Below, piece after piece: positions 9,839 through 18,939 of a stretch of 64,000 nt of DNA. The stretch comes from Neorhizobium lilium. Its GTDB lineage: Bacteria; Pseudomonadota; Alphaproteobacteria; Rhizobiales; Rhizobiaceae. The stretch covers positions 186,001 through 250,000 of the forward strand of contig NZ_SBIP01000003.1 of NCBI RefSeq assembly GCF_004053875.1, written 5' to 3'. A model generated the notes under the pieces. That model made no database searches, was not told the origin of the DNA, and saw nothing but the letters and a program-made list of their open reading frames with translations. Each line of letters begins with the position of its first letter. Position 1 is the stretch's first letter. The translations under genes were made by a program, and so were the position numbers.

Positions 9839-9965
9839 CTGTTCGAATGTCGGCATGAGACTGATGGTAAGTCACAGCCGCAGGGCGGCTTGGACAGTCG
9901 CCGCCAAATCCCGAGGCTGCAACCGGCCAGGTCCTGACCCAAGACCTTTCGGAGATATCTCCGGA

Positions 9966-9994
9966 AAAGCAAAAGGCCCGGACGAACCGGGCCT
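9966..9994 (-). terminator. Strong leftward terminator
   Basis: Read leftwards, AGGCCCGG-TTCGT-CCGGGCCT is followed by TTTGCTTTT. It lies 11 bases past the stop of the gene at 10006 and ends the rpsU-proximal transcript. Confidence 0.85.
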
Positions 9995-10005
9995 AGTGTC
10001 AATGA

Positions 10006-10218
10006 TCAGCTGGAGGCTTTTTTGCCCTTCGTGCGCGGAGCGGCAGGTTTAGCCTCCGCCTCCCGCTCCTCGCGGAGCAGCCTCAATTTCTCGGTCTTCT
10101 TTTCCCGCTCATTGGTTTCCGCTGCGATAATGGAGCGCGCCGTATGATCGGTCACGGCTGCCTTGTCGCGGGCAGAAAGCTTGGCAGGATTGAAGAATTC
10201 GTCCTTGGTGGCAGTCAT
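10006..10218 (-). CDS. Small charged protein downstream of rpsU
   Basis: A 70-residue hydrophilic protein. It begins TATKDEFFNPAKLSARDKAA, has a long charged helix rich in Glu, Lys and Arg (residues 30-58; coiled-coil-like) and a basic Lys-rich tail (RTKGKKASS). GGAGGAAG lies four bases before the ATG, a strong ribosome site. It lies 37 bases after rpsU on the same strand and shares its terminator, so it is likely coexpressed with S21. The function is unknown; a ribosome- or RNA-associated role is a guess from charge and context. Confidence 0.7.
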   Translation of the reverse strand: MTATKDEFFNPAKLSARDKAAVTDHTARSIIAAETNEREKKTEKLRLLREEREAEAKPAAPRTKGKKASS

Positions 10219-10255
10219 GGCTTCCTCCGTCTTGGATCCGGGCCTGTGGCCTGAC

Positions 10256-10501
10256 TTATCTGGCGCGGGCTACGATCGGGGCCTTCTTGGGCATGGGCAG
10301 CAGGCCTTCGCGCTGAGCCTTCTTTCGGGCCAGCTTGCGCGAGCGGCGAATGGCTTCGGCCTTTTCGCGGGCGCGCTTTTCCGAAGGCTTCTCATAGGCG
10401 CTGCGCGCCTTCATCTCGCGGAAGAGGCCTTCGCGCTGCATCTTCTTCTTGAGCACCCGAAGTGCCTGATCGACGTTGTTATCTCTAACCAGAACCTGCA
10501 A
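10256..10501 (-). CDS. rpsU: 30S ribosomal protein S21, TTG start
   Basis: An 81-residue protein of the S21 family. [24 protein letters not shown] and the Arg/Lys-rich tail are diagnostic. S21 binds near the anti-Shine-Dalgarno end of 16S rRNA and aids initiation. The start codon is TTG, with AAAGGA nine bases upstream; no in-frame ATG or GTG fits the family's N-terminus. Rhizobia often carry more than one rpsU, and this copy sits with a cold-shock gene rather than with primase and sigma factor, so it may be a stress-expressed paralogue. That role is inference. Confidence 0.93.
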   Translation of the reverse strand: MQVLVRDNNVDQALRVLKKKMQREGLFREMKARSAYEKPSEKRAREKAEAIRRSRKLARKKAQREGLLPMPKKAPIVARAR

Positions 10502-10543
10502 GCTATTTCCTTTCCATGCGGGAAGCCCCGCTTTCTCGAATAA

Positions 10544-10825
10544 TTATTTGCCGATGCGCATGGGCTTGAGCCAGGGCCCGCCCTCGTTTTCCAACTCGAT
10601 TACGGCCGTTTGTTCGTTCGCCGCCGTTTCCGTGCGGTCGATATCACTTCCGACGATGCGCCGCTCGAAATTCTCGTTGCCGAATCGAACCCGATACTGC
10701 TGCTCGCCGCGATCGGCATTCGGCAGCACACCAACCACCCGGCAAGTGCGGATGCCAACGGCAGTTCGCGTCAAGCCGGCTCTCAACACGAGCGCGTCGC
10801 CGACTGCATATATAGTGAGGCTCAT
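10544..10825 (-). CDS. Small conserved-type protein between csp and rpsU
   Basis: A 93-residue protein. The start MSLTIYAVGDALVLRAGL has AAGGA eight bases before it; a longer frame has no ribosome site and would run through the cspA terminator. The first 60 residues (VGDALVLRAGL, CRVVGVLPNADRGEQQYRVRFGNENFERRIVGSDI) read as a small beta-barrel of the kind that handles RNA or protein contacts (KOW/SH3-like), and an acidic segment follows. I do not recognise a named family. Its place between cold-shock protein and S21 suggests a translation or stress role. Confidence 0.65.
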   Translation of the reverse strand: MSLTIYAVGDALVLRAGLTRTAVGIRTCRVVGVLPNADRGEQQYRVRFGNENFERRIVGSDIDRTETAANEQTAVIELENEGGPWLKPMRIGK

Positions 10826-10863
10826 TGCTCTATCCTTAGCTCGACCGGCTGGCCGCGTCCAAA

Positions 10864-10889
10864 CAAAAAAGGCCGAGCTCTCGCTCGCC
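10864..10889 (-). terminator. cspA terminator
   Basis: Read leftwards, CGAGC-GAGA-GCTCG is followed by GCCTTTTTTG. It lies about 65 bases past the cold-shock gene's stop and before the next gene. Confidence 0.7.
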
Positions 10890-10954
10890 CCTCTTCCCAT
10901 CATTCAAGCCTCAGCTGCCAGTACATCCGTGGTCAGCGGAAGCGAATGACGCGA

Positions 10955-11164
10955 TTATACGGCGCGGAGGTTGTCTGCCGAGCTCTTGCCGGACTTGCGG
11001 TCGCGAACGATCTCGTAGGAGATCTTCTGGCCTTCCTGCAGCGAACTCATACCAGCGCGTTCTACAGCCGAAACGTGAACGAAAACGTCCGTATCGCCGT
11101 CGTCAGGCTGGATAAAGCCGAAGCCCTTGGTTGCGTTGAACCACTTTACGGTGCCTGTGCTCAT
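10955..11164 (-). CDS. cspA: Cold-shock domain protein
   Basis: A 69-residue CspA-type protein. RNP1 is KGFGFI and RNP2 is DVFVHVSA, the aromatic surfaces that bind single-stranded [18 protein letters not shown] is the family signature. These proteins melt RNA structure during cold or stationary phase. GAAAGGA stands eight bases before the ATG. The predicted promoter at 11289-11316 leaves a leader of about 118 bases, in keeping with the long regulatory leaders of cold-shock messages. Which of the several rhizobial csp paralogues this is cannot be told. Confidence 0.95.
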   Translation of the reverse strand: MSTGTVKWFNATKGFGFIQPDDGDTDVFVHVSAVERAGMSSLQEGQKISYEIVRDRKSGKSSADNLRAV

Positions 11165-11288
11165 GATGAATTCCTTTCAAGCGCTCGTTGATTGGGCGAT
11201 GACTTGCCCAGTAAATCGATATTTGAGAGGAAATCTGACAGAGCCGTCCGCTCGTGGACAAAGGTCGCAACCAATCTTCGATTGCTCC

Positions 11289-11316
11289 AATATAAGCGCA
11301 AATCCAGGATTAGCAA
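11289..11316 (-). promoter_or_regulatory. Candidate cspA promoter
   Basis: Read leftwards, TTGCTA and TATATT are separated by 16 bases. The implied transcription start near 11282 gives a leader of about 118 bases. The 314-base gap from 11165 to 11478 otherwise holds only this leader and the DctP terminator. Confidence 0.45.
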
Positions 11317-11442
11317 TCAACAAACGGCATTTTAATTTTCTGCAATCGGTCTCGACCCGCGGCTGGAGAGGGGTTTGCGGCCCTATTCGGCCAGTTGAGG
11401 CAAGTGTCTGGGACAAGAATGTGGCGGCGCCCTGAGTGCCAG

Positions 11443-11470
11443 GGCGGGCCTGGATTGCTCCAGGCCCGCC
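11443..11470 (-). terminator. Terminator hairpin after the TRAP binding protein
   Basis: Perfect 11-base arms GGCGGGCCTGG (11443-11453) and CCAGGCCCGCC (11460-11470) with a six-base loop, eight bases past the stop at 11479. There is no T-run on the leftward side, so it may act as an mRNA-end stabiliser or a factor-assisted terminator. Confidence 0.65.
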
Positions 11471-11478
11471 TTTGAAAA

Positions 11479-12793
<1,315 letters not shown>

Positions 12794-12805
12794 AAGGAAG
12801 ATTCT

Positions 12806-13789
12806 ATGCTCGGCCGATTGCTGCCCAATTCGAAAAGGTCATTCGACAGCCTCAGCGAGGCAGAAATCCTGGCGCTGGCGATCGGCGCCGAGGAAGAGGA
12901 TGCCCGGATCTACCTTGCCTATGCCGATGGCTTGCGGGCGCAATATCCGGCCTCGGCCAAAGTCTTCGAGGACATGGCGGAAGTCGAACAGACGCACAAG
13001 AATACGCTGATCGCCATGTTCCGGTCGCGCTTCGGGGAGCGTATTCCGCTGATCCGGCGCGAGCATGTGCGCGGATTCTACGAGCGCAAGCCGGATTGGC
13101 TGCGCGGCAACCTGTCGCTGGATACGGTGCGTGCGGAAACACAGGCCATGGAGGAGCAGGCGGCGCGGTTCTATCGCGAGGCTGCCAAGCGCGTGCCGGA
13201 TGCGCAGACGCGCCAGCTTCTGGGCGATTTGGCGTTGGCGGAGGAAGGACACGAAGACATCGCCCGCATGCTGACCGAAAAGCATGTGCCGGAAGAGGTG
13301 GAGGCGGAAGAAGACAAGGCTGCCCGCCGGCAATTCGTCCTCACCTATGTGCAGCCGGGTCTGGCCGGGCTGATGGACGGTTCGGTCTCGACCCTTGCGC
13401 CGATCTTCGCGGCGGCCTTCGCCACCCAGAACACCTGGTCGACCTTCCTGATCGGCCTGTCCGCCTCGGTCGGCGCCGGCATCTCCATGGGCTTCACGGA
13501 AGCGGCTCACGACGACGGCAAGATCTCCGGCCGCGGCTCCCCCATCAAACGCGGCCTTGCCTGCGGTATCATGACGACGCTCGGAGGCCTCGGCCACGCG
13601 CTGCCCTACTTGATCCCGCATTTCTGGACCGCGACGGCTGTTGCCGCCGTCGTCGTCTTCTTCGAGCTGTGGGCCATCGCCTTCATCCAGAACCGCTTCA
13701 TGGAGACGCCCTTCATGCGGGCGGTCTTCCAGGTCGTCGTCGGCGGCTGTCTTGTGCTGGCGGCCGGCATCCTCATCGGCAATGCGTAG
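12806..13789 (+). CDS. mbfA: Membrane-bound ferritin-like iron exporter MbfA
   Basis: A 327-residue two-domain protein. Residues 15-160 are a rubrerythrin/ferritin-like four-helix diiron domain with metal-ligand helices EEEDARIYLAYAD, EVEQTHKNTL, EEQAARFYREAAK and AEEGHEDIARM. Residues 175-327 are a VIT1/CCC1-type membrane domain with about five helices (GLAGLMDGSVSTLAPIFAAAFAT, SVGAGISMGFTEAAHDDG). MbfA exports iron and protects against iron and peroxide stress in Bradyrhizobium and Agrobacterium. The start has AAGGAAG seven bases upstream. The ICE box directly before the ribosome site predicts repression by Irr in low iron. Confidence 0.96.
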   Translation: MLGRLLPNSKRSFDSLSEAEILALAIGAEEEDARIYLAYADGLRAQYPASAKVFEDMAEVEQTHKNTLIAMFRSRFGERIPLIRREHVRGFYERKPDWLRGNLSLDTVRAETQAMEEQAARFYREAAKRVPDAQTRQLLGDLALAEEGHEDIARMLTEKHVPEEVEAEEDKAARRQFVLTYVQPGLAGLMDGSVSTLAPIFAAAFATQNTWSTFLIGLSASVGAGISMGFTEAAHDDGKISGRGSPIKRGLACGIMTTLGGLGHALPYLIPHFWTATAVAAVVVFFELWAIAFIQNRFMETPFMRAVFQVVVGGCLVLAAGILIGNA

Positions 13790-13830
13790 GAACGGTTGCC
13801 AAGGCACGATCTGCCCTTGCCTAAAACAAG

Positions 13831-13858
13831 AGCCCGCCTCTGCAAGCAGGGGCGGGCT
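13831..13858. terminator. Shared convergent terminator
   Basis: AGCCCGCCTCTGC pairs with GCAGGGGCGGGCT (one G-U pair) in a 13-pair stem between convergent mbfA and the C93 peptidase. The leftward side is followed by CTTGTTTT. Confidence 0.75.
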
Positions 13859-13883
13859 AGAAAGATCATCAGGCTGAAATCTC

Positions 13884-14501
13884 TTAACGCAGCGCGCCTA
13901 CCAGAAGGTCGCGGCCGTTTTCGATGGTGACCCAGCGTCCGGTGTTGAAGGTCGCCTGACGCTTCAGGAAGGTATAGGGCGTCTGGTACCAGGCGAACAC
14001 GTCGTCCGTCAGGTTGTCGAGAACGAAGTCGCCATCTGCCGTCCGCAGGGTCAGGACCGCATGGCCTTCGCCGTCCGATTTGCGCACGACGGTCATCAGC
14101 AGGTCCGAATAGGCAAAGCCGGCGGCAATCAGTTCCTTGCGCTTCTCCAACGCGAAGTCCTCGCAATCGGCGAAAACCGTCGGGTACTCCCAGAATTCTT
14201 CCTTGCCGTAGATTTCCTGGTCGGTGCGGGGAATGTAGCGGGCGTTTACGGCTCGGTTGATGTCGCGAACGATCTCCCAGCCCCTGTCGGTCACTCTTGG
14301 GGCCGGCGCAGAACGGCTCTTGATATTGCATTCGGCGGCGTAGCGCTGACAGAAATCGTAATGGCCGATGGGCTGCGAGGTGACCGAGCCTGTTACCATC
14401 GAAGCGGCTATGGGCCGCGGTGCGGGCATAGCCGCACTCACAGGTACAAGGGTACTCAATAGGATCACGGCAATACGCCGTGCCTGCAAGGCTATTTTCA
14501 T
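13884..14501 (-). CDS. Transglutaminase-like cysteine peptidase (C93/BTLCP)
   Basis: A 205-residue exported protein. A signal peptide covers residues 1-27 or so (KIALQARRIAVILLSTLVPVSAAMPAP). The catalytic triad of the bacterial transglutaminase-like cysteine proteinase family is visible: Cys in VFADCEDFALEKRKEL, His in EGHAVLTLRT and Asp in DFVLDNLTDDVF. The family is periplasmic; relatives such as LapG cleave surface adhesins under c-di-GMP control, but many rhizobial members have no known substrate. No LapD- or adhesin-like gene lies nearby, so an adhesin role cannot be assumed. It is probably monocistronic. Confidence 0.92.
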   Translation of the reverse strand: MKIALQARRIAVILLSTLVPVSAAMPAPRPIAASMVTGSVTSQPIGHYDFCQRYAAECNIKSRSAPAPRVTDRGWEIVRDINRAVNARYIPRTDQEIYGKEEFWEYPTVFADCEDFALEKRKELIAAGFAYSDLLMTVVRKSDGEGHAVLTLRTADGDFVLDNLTDDVFAWYQTPYTFLKRQATFNTGRWVTIENGRDLLVGALR

Positions 14502-14634
14502 TCGACCCGTCCCTTCAAGTCCTAACGAAAGGTTAAGGTGCAGAGGGGTCGTTAGTCAATTGTTCAGGATTTGTTAAGGAGAGGTCATTTCAGAATATGG
14601 TTAAGACTGCGGCATTTCAGTATCAGCCCAAATT

Positions 14635-15438
14635 TTAGTCATTGATAATTGATGCCTTCACAATGGCTTCCAGCTTTTCGAGGTCCTGAGGCCGGGAAAG
14701 CCGGTGATCGCCGTCGCGGATCAAGGTCAGCACCACGTCGTCCGCAGGCAGGAATTCCATCAGTTTCAACGCATGGCCATAAGGTACATCCGGATCGGCC
14801 ATTCCCTGGATGATGTGGACGGGGCAGCCGGTCTCGATAATGCCGGTCATGACCCGGTTGCGGCGACCGTCCTCGATCAGCGCCCGGGTGTAGATATAAG
14901 GTTCGGCGCTGTAGGCGGAGGGCTCTTCGAAATAACCGTTCTCGGCCAGCGATCGAAGCTCTGCCTCGCTGAGGTTTGGTTCGATCAGCTCGGACGTGAA
15001 GTCCGGAGCAGGGGCAATCAGGATCATCGCCTCCATTTTAGGCGACCTCTTTCGCTTGGCGAGTTCCTGGACCAGCCGAAGCGCGATCCAGCCGCCCATG
15101 GAGGAGCCGACCAGCACGACCCGTTTCGGCTTGATGTGCTGGAGCACCGCCATCGTTTCTTCCAGCCAGCGCGAGATCGTGCCGTCACGAAAGGCGCCAC
15201 CGGAAGCGCCGTGGCCGGAATAGTCGAAGCGGATGGCGGCGAGATCGAGTTCGGCCGCAAGCGCATCGAGCGTCACCGCCTTGGTTCCCGTCATGTCGGA
15301 GCGGTAGCCGCCGAGCCAGACCAGCGCGGTCGCATCCTTTCGCTTTGCCGGACGATGGAGAATGGCGATCTCGCGGGCGGCGGTTCCCTCGCCGACGGTG
15401 ACGCGGTGTTCGACTATGGCAGGTACGGCATTATTCAT
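14635..15438 (-). CDS. Alpha/beta-fold hydrolase
   Basis: A 267-residue cytosolic hydrolase. The nucleophile elbow is GSSMGGW, the acid is probably Asp in GMADPDVPY, and the base is His in GDHRLSRPQD. LGGYRSDMTGTKA and RFDYSGHGASGG match the oxyanion and loop regions of bacterial proteins related to ABHD10-like thioesterases. The ester or thioester acted on is unknown. It is divergent from infC with about 180 bases between them, and nothing ties it to translation. Confidence 0.85.
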   Translation of the reverse strand: MNNAVPAIVEHRVTVGEGTAAREIAILHRPAKRKDATALVWLGGYRSDMTGTKAVTLDALAAELDLAAIRFDYSGHGASGGAFRDGTISRWLEETMAVLQHIKPKRVVLVGSSMGGWIALRLVQELAKRKRSPKMEAMILIAPAPDFTSELIEPNLSEAELRSLAENGYFEEPSAYSAEPYIYTRALIEDGRRNRVMTGIIETGCPVHIIQGMADPDVPYGHALKLMEFLPADDVVLTLIRDGDHRLSRPQDLEKLEAIVKASIIND

Positions 15439-15619
15439 GGTGGTTTCCTTGAAACGGTCGCGCCTATAAAACAGATTCGCGGAATGCCGACAGCAGGTGA
15501 TTTATTCGTCGCGGCATGCTATTGACTTCCGCCAAGCGATCACGACATTGCTTTCGCCCGCAGGCTGGGCGGGGAGACGTTGATGCCTGTGGTCCGAAAT
15601 TATCAAGGAGAATACGACC

Positions 15620-16156
15620 ATCCGCAGACCATTCAAAACCGATGCCCCTGTAAAGGACGGGCCGCGCTCCAACCGGGAAATCCGCATTCCGAAGGTCCAG
15701 CTTATTGATGCCGAGGGCCTGAACCTTGGTATTGTTCCGACCGAGGAAGCCCTCAAGATGGCCGAGGATGCCGGCCTCGATCTCGTTGAGATCTCGCCGA
15801 ACACCGAACCGCCGGTGTGCAAGATCCTCGACCTTGGCAAGCTGAAATATGCAAACCAGAAGAAGGCTGCCGAAGCCCGCAAGAAGCAGAAGATCGTCGA
15901 AATCAAAGAAATCAAGATGCGCCCGAACATCGACACCCATGACTATGAGGTGAAGATGAAGGCGATGAACCGCTTCTTTGACGAAGGCGACAAGGTCAAG
16001 GTGACCTTGAAGTTCCGTGGCCGTGAAATGGCTCACCAGGAACTTGGCATGAAATTGCTTCTGCAGGTGAAGGACGACACCCAGGAAATCGCCAAGGTGG
16101 AAGCCGAGCCCAAGCTCGAAGGCCGCCAGATGATGATGGTGCTGGCGCCGAAATAA
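15620..16156 (+). CDS. infC: Translation initiation factor IF-3, AUC start
   Basis: A 178-residue factor that keeps ribosomal subunits apart and proofreads the start codon. The N-domain ([40 protein letters not shown]) is joined by the Lys-rich linker ([18 protein letters not shown]) to the C-domain ([38 protein letters not shown]). No ATG, GTG or TTG fits the family N-terminus. The reading frame instead opens at ATC, nine bases after AAGGAG, giving the standard length ([13 protein letters not shown]). Rare AUU/AUC/AUA starts let IF-3 limit its own synthesis, as with E. coli infC. An internal ATG at 15758 would delete the N-domain. Confidence 0.93.
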   Translation: MRRPFKTDAPVKDGPRSNREIRIPKVQLIDAEGLNLGIVPTEEALKMAEDAGLDLVEISPNTEPPVCKILDLGKLKYANQKKAAEARKKQKIVEIKEIKMRPNIDTHDYEVKMKAMNRFFDEGDKVKVTLKFRGREMAHQELGMKLLLQVKDDTQEIAKVEAEPKLEGRQMMMVLAPK

Positions 16157-16187
16157 GCGCCGCATTCGCTGCGTTCCAAGCGGCCTT

Positions 16188-16204
16188 GCCGGCTTTTCGC
16201 CGGC
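16188..16204. other. Hairpin after infC
   Basis: GCCGGC-TTTTC-GCCGGC, 31 bases past the infC stop. Without a T-run it may be a processing or weak stop signal between infC and the rpmI promoter. Confidence 0.35.
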
Positions 16205-16228
16205 CTCCTGTCATGCAGTCTTTCCCCA

Positions 16229-16257
16229 TTGCGCTTTCGACCGGCTGCGGTTATAAG
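16229..16257 (+). promoter_or_regulatory. Candidate rpmI-rplT promoter
   Basis: TTGCGC (16229-16234) and TATAAG (16252-16257) are separated by 17 bases, 98 bases before rpmI. The leader between could carry the L20 autoregulatory structure known in other bacteria; none could be drawn with confidence. Confidence 0.5.
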
Positions 16258-16354
16258 CGCGCGTCCGAACGGTCCGGCAGGGCATGCCGTGGCCGTTCTA
16301 AATGCTTGAATTGGGCTTCGTCTGCCCGGTTCGATACAAATACGGAGTAGCAAA

Positions 16355-16558
16355 ATGCCCAAGATGAAGACGAAATCTGCCGCTAAGAAGCGGTTCAAGA
16401 TCACTGCAACGGGTAAAGTCGTTGCAGCTGCTGCAGGCAAGCGCCACGGCATGATCAAGCGGTCCAACAAGTTCATCCGCGATGCACGCGGAACGATGAT
16501 CCTTGCCGAACCCGATGGCAAGAAGGTTATCAAGAGCTACCTGCCGAACGGTCTCTGA
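16355..16558 (+). CDS. rpmI: 50S ribosomal protein L35
   Basis: A 67-residue basic protein with the L35 signature [20 protein letters not shown] and a C-terminal SYLPNGL. GGAG lies eight bases before the ATG. It sits between infC and rplT as in most bacteria, with a 198-base gap after infC that contains a probable separate promoter, and 39 bases before rplT. Confidence 0.98.
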   Translation: MPKMKTKSAAKKRFKITATGKVVAAAAGKRHGMIKRSNKFIRDARGTMILAEPDGKKVIKSYLPNGL

Positions 16559-16597
16559 GACCCTCGCCGAATTGGATCAGTTTAAGGAGATCATGAC

Positions 16598-17002
16598 ATG
16601 GCACGCGTAAAACGTGGCGTAACTTCCCGCGCCAAGCACACCAAGACTTTGAAGGCAGCCAAGGGCTTCTACGGCCGCCGCAAGAATACGATCCGCGCAG
16701 CGAAGGCTGCCGTCGATCGCTCCAGGCAGTTCGCCACCCGCGACCGCCGCGTCAAGAAGCGCAATTTCCGCGCTCTGTGGATCCAGCGTATCAACGCTGC
16801 CGTTCGCGAATCTGGCCTGACCTATGGCCGCTTCATCGACGGCCTCAACAAGGCCGGAATCGAAGTGGACCGCAAGGTTCTGTCCGACATGGCCATCCAT
16901 GAGCCGGAAGCCTTCGGCGCGCTGGTTGCCGCTGCCAAGACGGCCCTTGAATACCTCAAGGACGCCGGTACCACCAACGAGTTTGAAAGCGCGGTTCGCT
17001 GA
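16598..17002 (+). CDS. rplT: 50S ribosomal protein L20
   Basis: A 134-residue RNA-binding protein that nucleates large-subunit assembly. [20 protein letters not shown] and KGFYGRRKN at the N-terminus, and the globular C-domain ([37 protein letters not shown]), are diagnostic. AAGGAG lies eight bases before the ATG. In many bacteria L20 represses its own operon by binding the leader or the rpmI-rplT region. A strong terminator at 17138-17173 follows. Confidence 0.98.
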   Translation: MARVKRGVTSRAKHTKTLKAAKGFYGRRKNTIRAAKAAVDRSRQFATRDRRVKKRNFRALWIQRINAAVRESGLTYGRFIDGLNKAGIEVDRKVLSDMAIHEPEAFGALVAAAKTALEYLKDAGTTNEFESAVR

Positions 17003-17137
17003 GCCGCGTGCGTTCCGAACAGGAACGCACAAAGCTGGCTCAGCCAACTGAGATGGCGCATGTTCCTTTCATGTGGGCTAGAGCTCACATGGACATGCGC
17101 TACCAGCGCTTCCCAAGCTTTGTGCATTGATTTTGGG

Positions 17138-17173
17138 AAACCCGCGCTGGTCTCGCCTGGCGCGGGTTTTTCT
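17138..17173 (+). terminator. rplT terminator
   Basis: AAACCCGCGC (17138-17147) pairs with GCGCGGGTTT (17160-17169) and runs on into TTTCTTT. It separates the ribosomal protein genes from pheS, which begins 38 bases later; read-through or attenuation could couple them. Confidence 0.9.
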
Positions 17174-17210
17174 TTGCCGATCTCTCTCCCACCATCACAC
17201 GGAAGCAACC

Positions 17211-18293
17211 ATGTCCGATCTGGAAAATCTGAGAACTTCGCTTCTGGCGGAAATTGCCGGTGCCGACGACGAAGCCGCCATCGAGGCCGTGCGCGTTTCG
17301 GCGCTCGGCAAGAAGGGCTCCGTCTCCGAGCTGCTGAAGACGCTTGGTTCCATGTCGGCGGAAGAGCGCCAGACCCGAGGTGCTGCGATCAACGCCCTCA
17401 AGACCGAGATCACGGACGCGATCAACACCCGCAAGACGGTGCTGAAGGATGCCGCCATCGAGGCGCGGCTGAAGGCCGAGACCGTGGATATCTCGCTGCC
17501 GGTGCGCTCCTCTCCCGCCGAGCGCGGCCGGATTCATCCGATCAGCCAGATCGTCGATGAAATCACCGCCATTTTCGGCGATATGGGTTTTGCCATTGCC
17601 GAAGGTCCGGACATCGAGACAGACTATTACAATTTCACCGCGCTGAATTTTCCGGAAGGCCATCCCGCCCGCGAAATGCACGATACGTTTTTCTTCCAGC
17701 CGGACGAAAACGGCGAGCGCAAGGTGCTGCGCACCCATACCTCGCCGGTGCAGATCCGCACCATGGAAGCATCGAGCCCGCCGATCCGCATCATCATTCC
17801 GGGCAAGACCTACCGGCAGGATTCGGACGCCACCCATTCGCCCATGTTCCACCAGGTCGAAGGCCTGGTCGTGGACCGCAAGAGCCATGTGGGCAATATG
17901 CGCTGGATTCTTGAGGAGTTCTGCAAGGCCTTCTTCGAGGTTGACAGCGTCACCATGCGCTTTCGCCCGTCTTTCTTCCCATTCACCGAACCGAGCTTCG
18001 AGGTGGATATCCAGTGCGATCGCTCCGGCCCGATCGTGAAGTTCGGCGAAGGCACGGACTGGATGGAAATCCTCGGCTGCGGCATGGTGCATCCGAACGT
18101 GCTGCGGTCCGGCGGGCTCGATCCGGACGAATTCCAGGGCTTTGCCTGGGGCATGGGGCTGGACCGCATCGCCATGCTGAAATACGGCATGCCGGACCTG
18201 CGCGATTTCTTCAACGCCGATGTCCGCTGGATGAACCATTACGGCTTCCGCCCGCTCGACATGCCGACCCTGTTCGGCGGCTTGAGTAGTTGA
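17211..18293 (+). CDS. pheS: Phenylalanyl-tRNA synthetase alpha subunit
   Basis: A 360-residue class II synthetase subunit carrying the catalytic site. There is an N-terminal coiled coil (residues 1-90). Motif 1 is [12 protein letters not shown], motif 2 lies around [20 protein letters not shown], and motif 3 is GLGMDRIAML-like (here [13 protein letters not shown]). Ala294-equivalent specificity residues lie in the [14 protein letters not shown] region. The start [10 protein letters not shown] has GGAAG seven bases upstream. The partner pheT is not adjacent: brnT, brnA and a GFA gene lie between them. Confidence 0.97.
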   Translation: MSDLENLRTSLLAEIAGADDEAAIEAVRVSALGKKGSVSELLKTLGSMSAEERQTRGAAINALKTEITDAINTRKTVLKDAAIEARLKAETVDISLPVRSSPAERGRIHPISQIVDEITAIFGDMGFAIAEGPDIETDYYNFTALNFPEGHPAREMHDTFFFQPDENGERKVLRTHTSPVQIRTMEASSPPIRIIIPGKTYRQDSDATHSPMFHQVEGLVVDRKSHVGNMRWILEEFCKAFFEVDSVTMRFRPSFFPFTEPSFEVDIQCDRSGPIVKFGEGTDWMEILGCGMVHPNVLRSGGLDPDEFQGFAWGMGLDRIAMLKYGMPDLRDFFNADVRWMNHYGFRPLDMPTLFGGLSS

Positions 18294-18296
18294 TTT

Positions 18297-18310
18297 ATTG
18301 TGGCCACAAT
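18297..18310. promoter_or_regulatory. Perfect palindrome, candidate BrnA operator
   Basis: ATTGTGGCCACAAT is a perfect 14-base palindrome, three bases after the pheS stop and 18 before the brnT ATG. TTGATT at 18290-18295 could be a -35, with an A+T-rich -10 region at 18311-18318, so the palindrome would lie in the promoter spacer. Ribbon-helix-helix antitoxins such as BrnA typically bind such sites to repress their own operon. Confidence 0.65.
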
Positions 18311-18328
18311 TAAATATGTGTGGTAGGT

Positions 18329-18619
18329 ATGGATCTGGAATGGGACGAGGAGAAGCGGCAAAAGAACCTGCGCGAGCGAGGGATTGATTTCGCAGATGCC
18401 GTGTTGATGGAAACGGATACGGCATTGACCATCGAAGACAATCGCACGCCTTACGGCGAGTCCCGTTTCTTGTCCTATGGCTTCATTAACGCACGCTTGC
18501 ATGTTCTGTGCTGGACGCCACGGGAAGGCAGAATGCGGATCATTTCTCTGAGGAAGGCCAATGACAGAGAACAGAAAAGCTTTTCCGAAGCTTCCGGATC
18601 ATCTCCAGCCTCTCACTGA
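18329..18619 (+). CDS. brnT: BrnT-type ribonuclease toxin
   Basis: A 96-residue type II toxin with a RelE-like fold. MDLEWDEEKRQKNLRERGIDF and the C-terminal RLHVLCWTPREGRMRIISLRKANDRE are the BrnT signature; the conserved His of RLHV and the late Arg/Lys residues form the presumed active site. The ATG at 18329 is chosen over a GTG nine bases upstream. The end runs on past the usual boundary (FSEASGSSPASH), so the gene overlaps brnA by 59 bases, far more than the usual short overlap. Expression follows pheS directly and may be controlled by the palindrome at 18297. Confidence 0.9.
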   Translation: MDLEWDEEKRQKNLRERGIDFADAVLMETDTALTIEDNRTPYGESRFLSYGFINARLHVLCWTPREGRMRIISLRKANDREQKSFSEASGSSPASH

Positions 18620-18896
18620 CGAGGAAGGAGAAGTCCGTGAAATAACGGCGGAAGACTTGAAGCACTTTAAACCGATGGGCGACATCTTTCCCGACATCGC
18701 TAAGGCGTTCGAGAAGGCCCGGGGTGAGCGCGGTCCGCAGAAAGCCGCCGTCAAGGAGCGGATCGGATTGCGCCTGGATGCCGAAGTGGTCTCGCATTTC
18801 CGCCGGACCGGGCCAGGTTGGCAGAGCCGCATCAACGCGGTGCTGACAGAGTATGTGAAGGCAGACGGGCAAAAGCCGCATGGCAAAGACACCTGA
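18561..18896 (+). CDS. brnA: BrnA antitoxin
   Basis: A 111-residue antitoxin. The N-terminal half (about residues 1-65) is acidic and probably wraps the toxin. The C-terminal half carries the ribbon-helix-helix DNA-binding fold with the family signature KERIGLRLDAEVVSHFRRTGPGWQSRINAVLTEYV. GAGGAAGG lies four bases before the ATG, inside brnT. BrnA neutralises BrnT and represses the operon. The 43-base gap to the GFA gene leaves room for read-through towards pheT. Confidence 0.92.
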   Translation: MTENRKAFPKLPDHLQPLTDEEGEVREITAEDLKHFKPMGDIFPDIAKAFEKARGERGPQKAAVKERIGLRLDAEVVSHFRRTGPGWQSRINAVLTEYVKADGQKPHGKDT

Positions 18897-18939
18897 AGGT
18901 GGCAACTTGTACGACTGCGTTCTTTGAAAAGAGAGTGAC

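Larger units (their letters stand above)
9688..10005. other. Intergenic region with repeat and terminators
   Basis: There is no gene in these 318 bases. The stretch holds a 41-base palindromic element, a rightward T-tracted hairpin and the leftward terminator of the gene at 10006, each listed separately. A short RNA ending at 9838 cannot be excluded. Confidence 0.5.

Noticed and set aside
16157..16354. Defined L20 autoregulatory leader
   Set aside because: The gap is suitable but I could not draw a pseudoknot or rRNA mimic with confidence; only a promoter and a short hairpin are reported.
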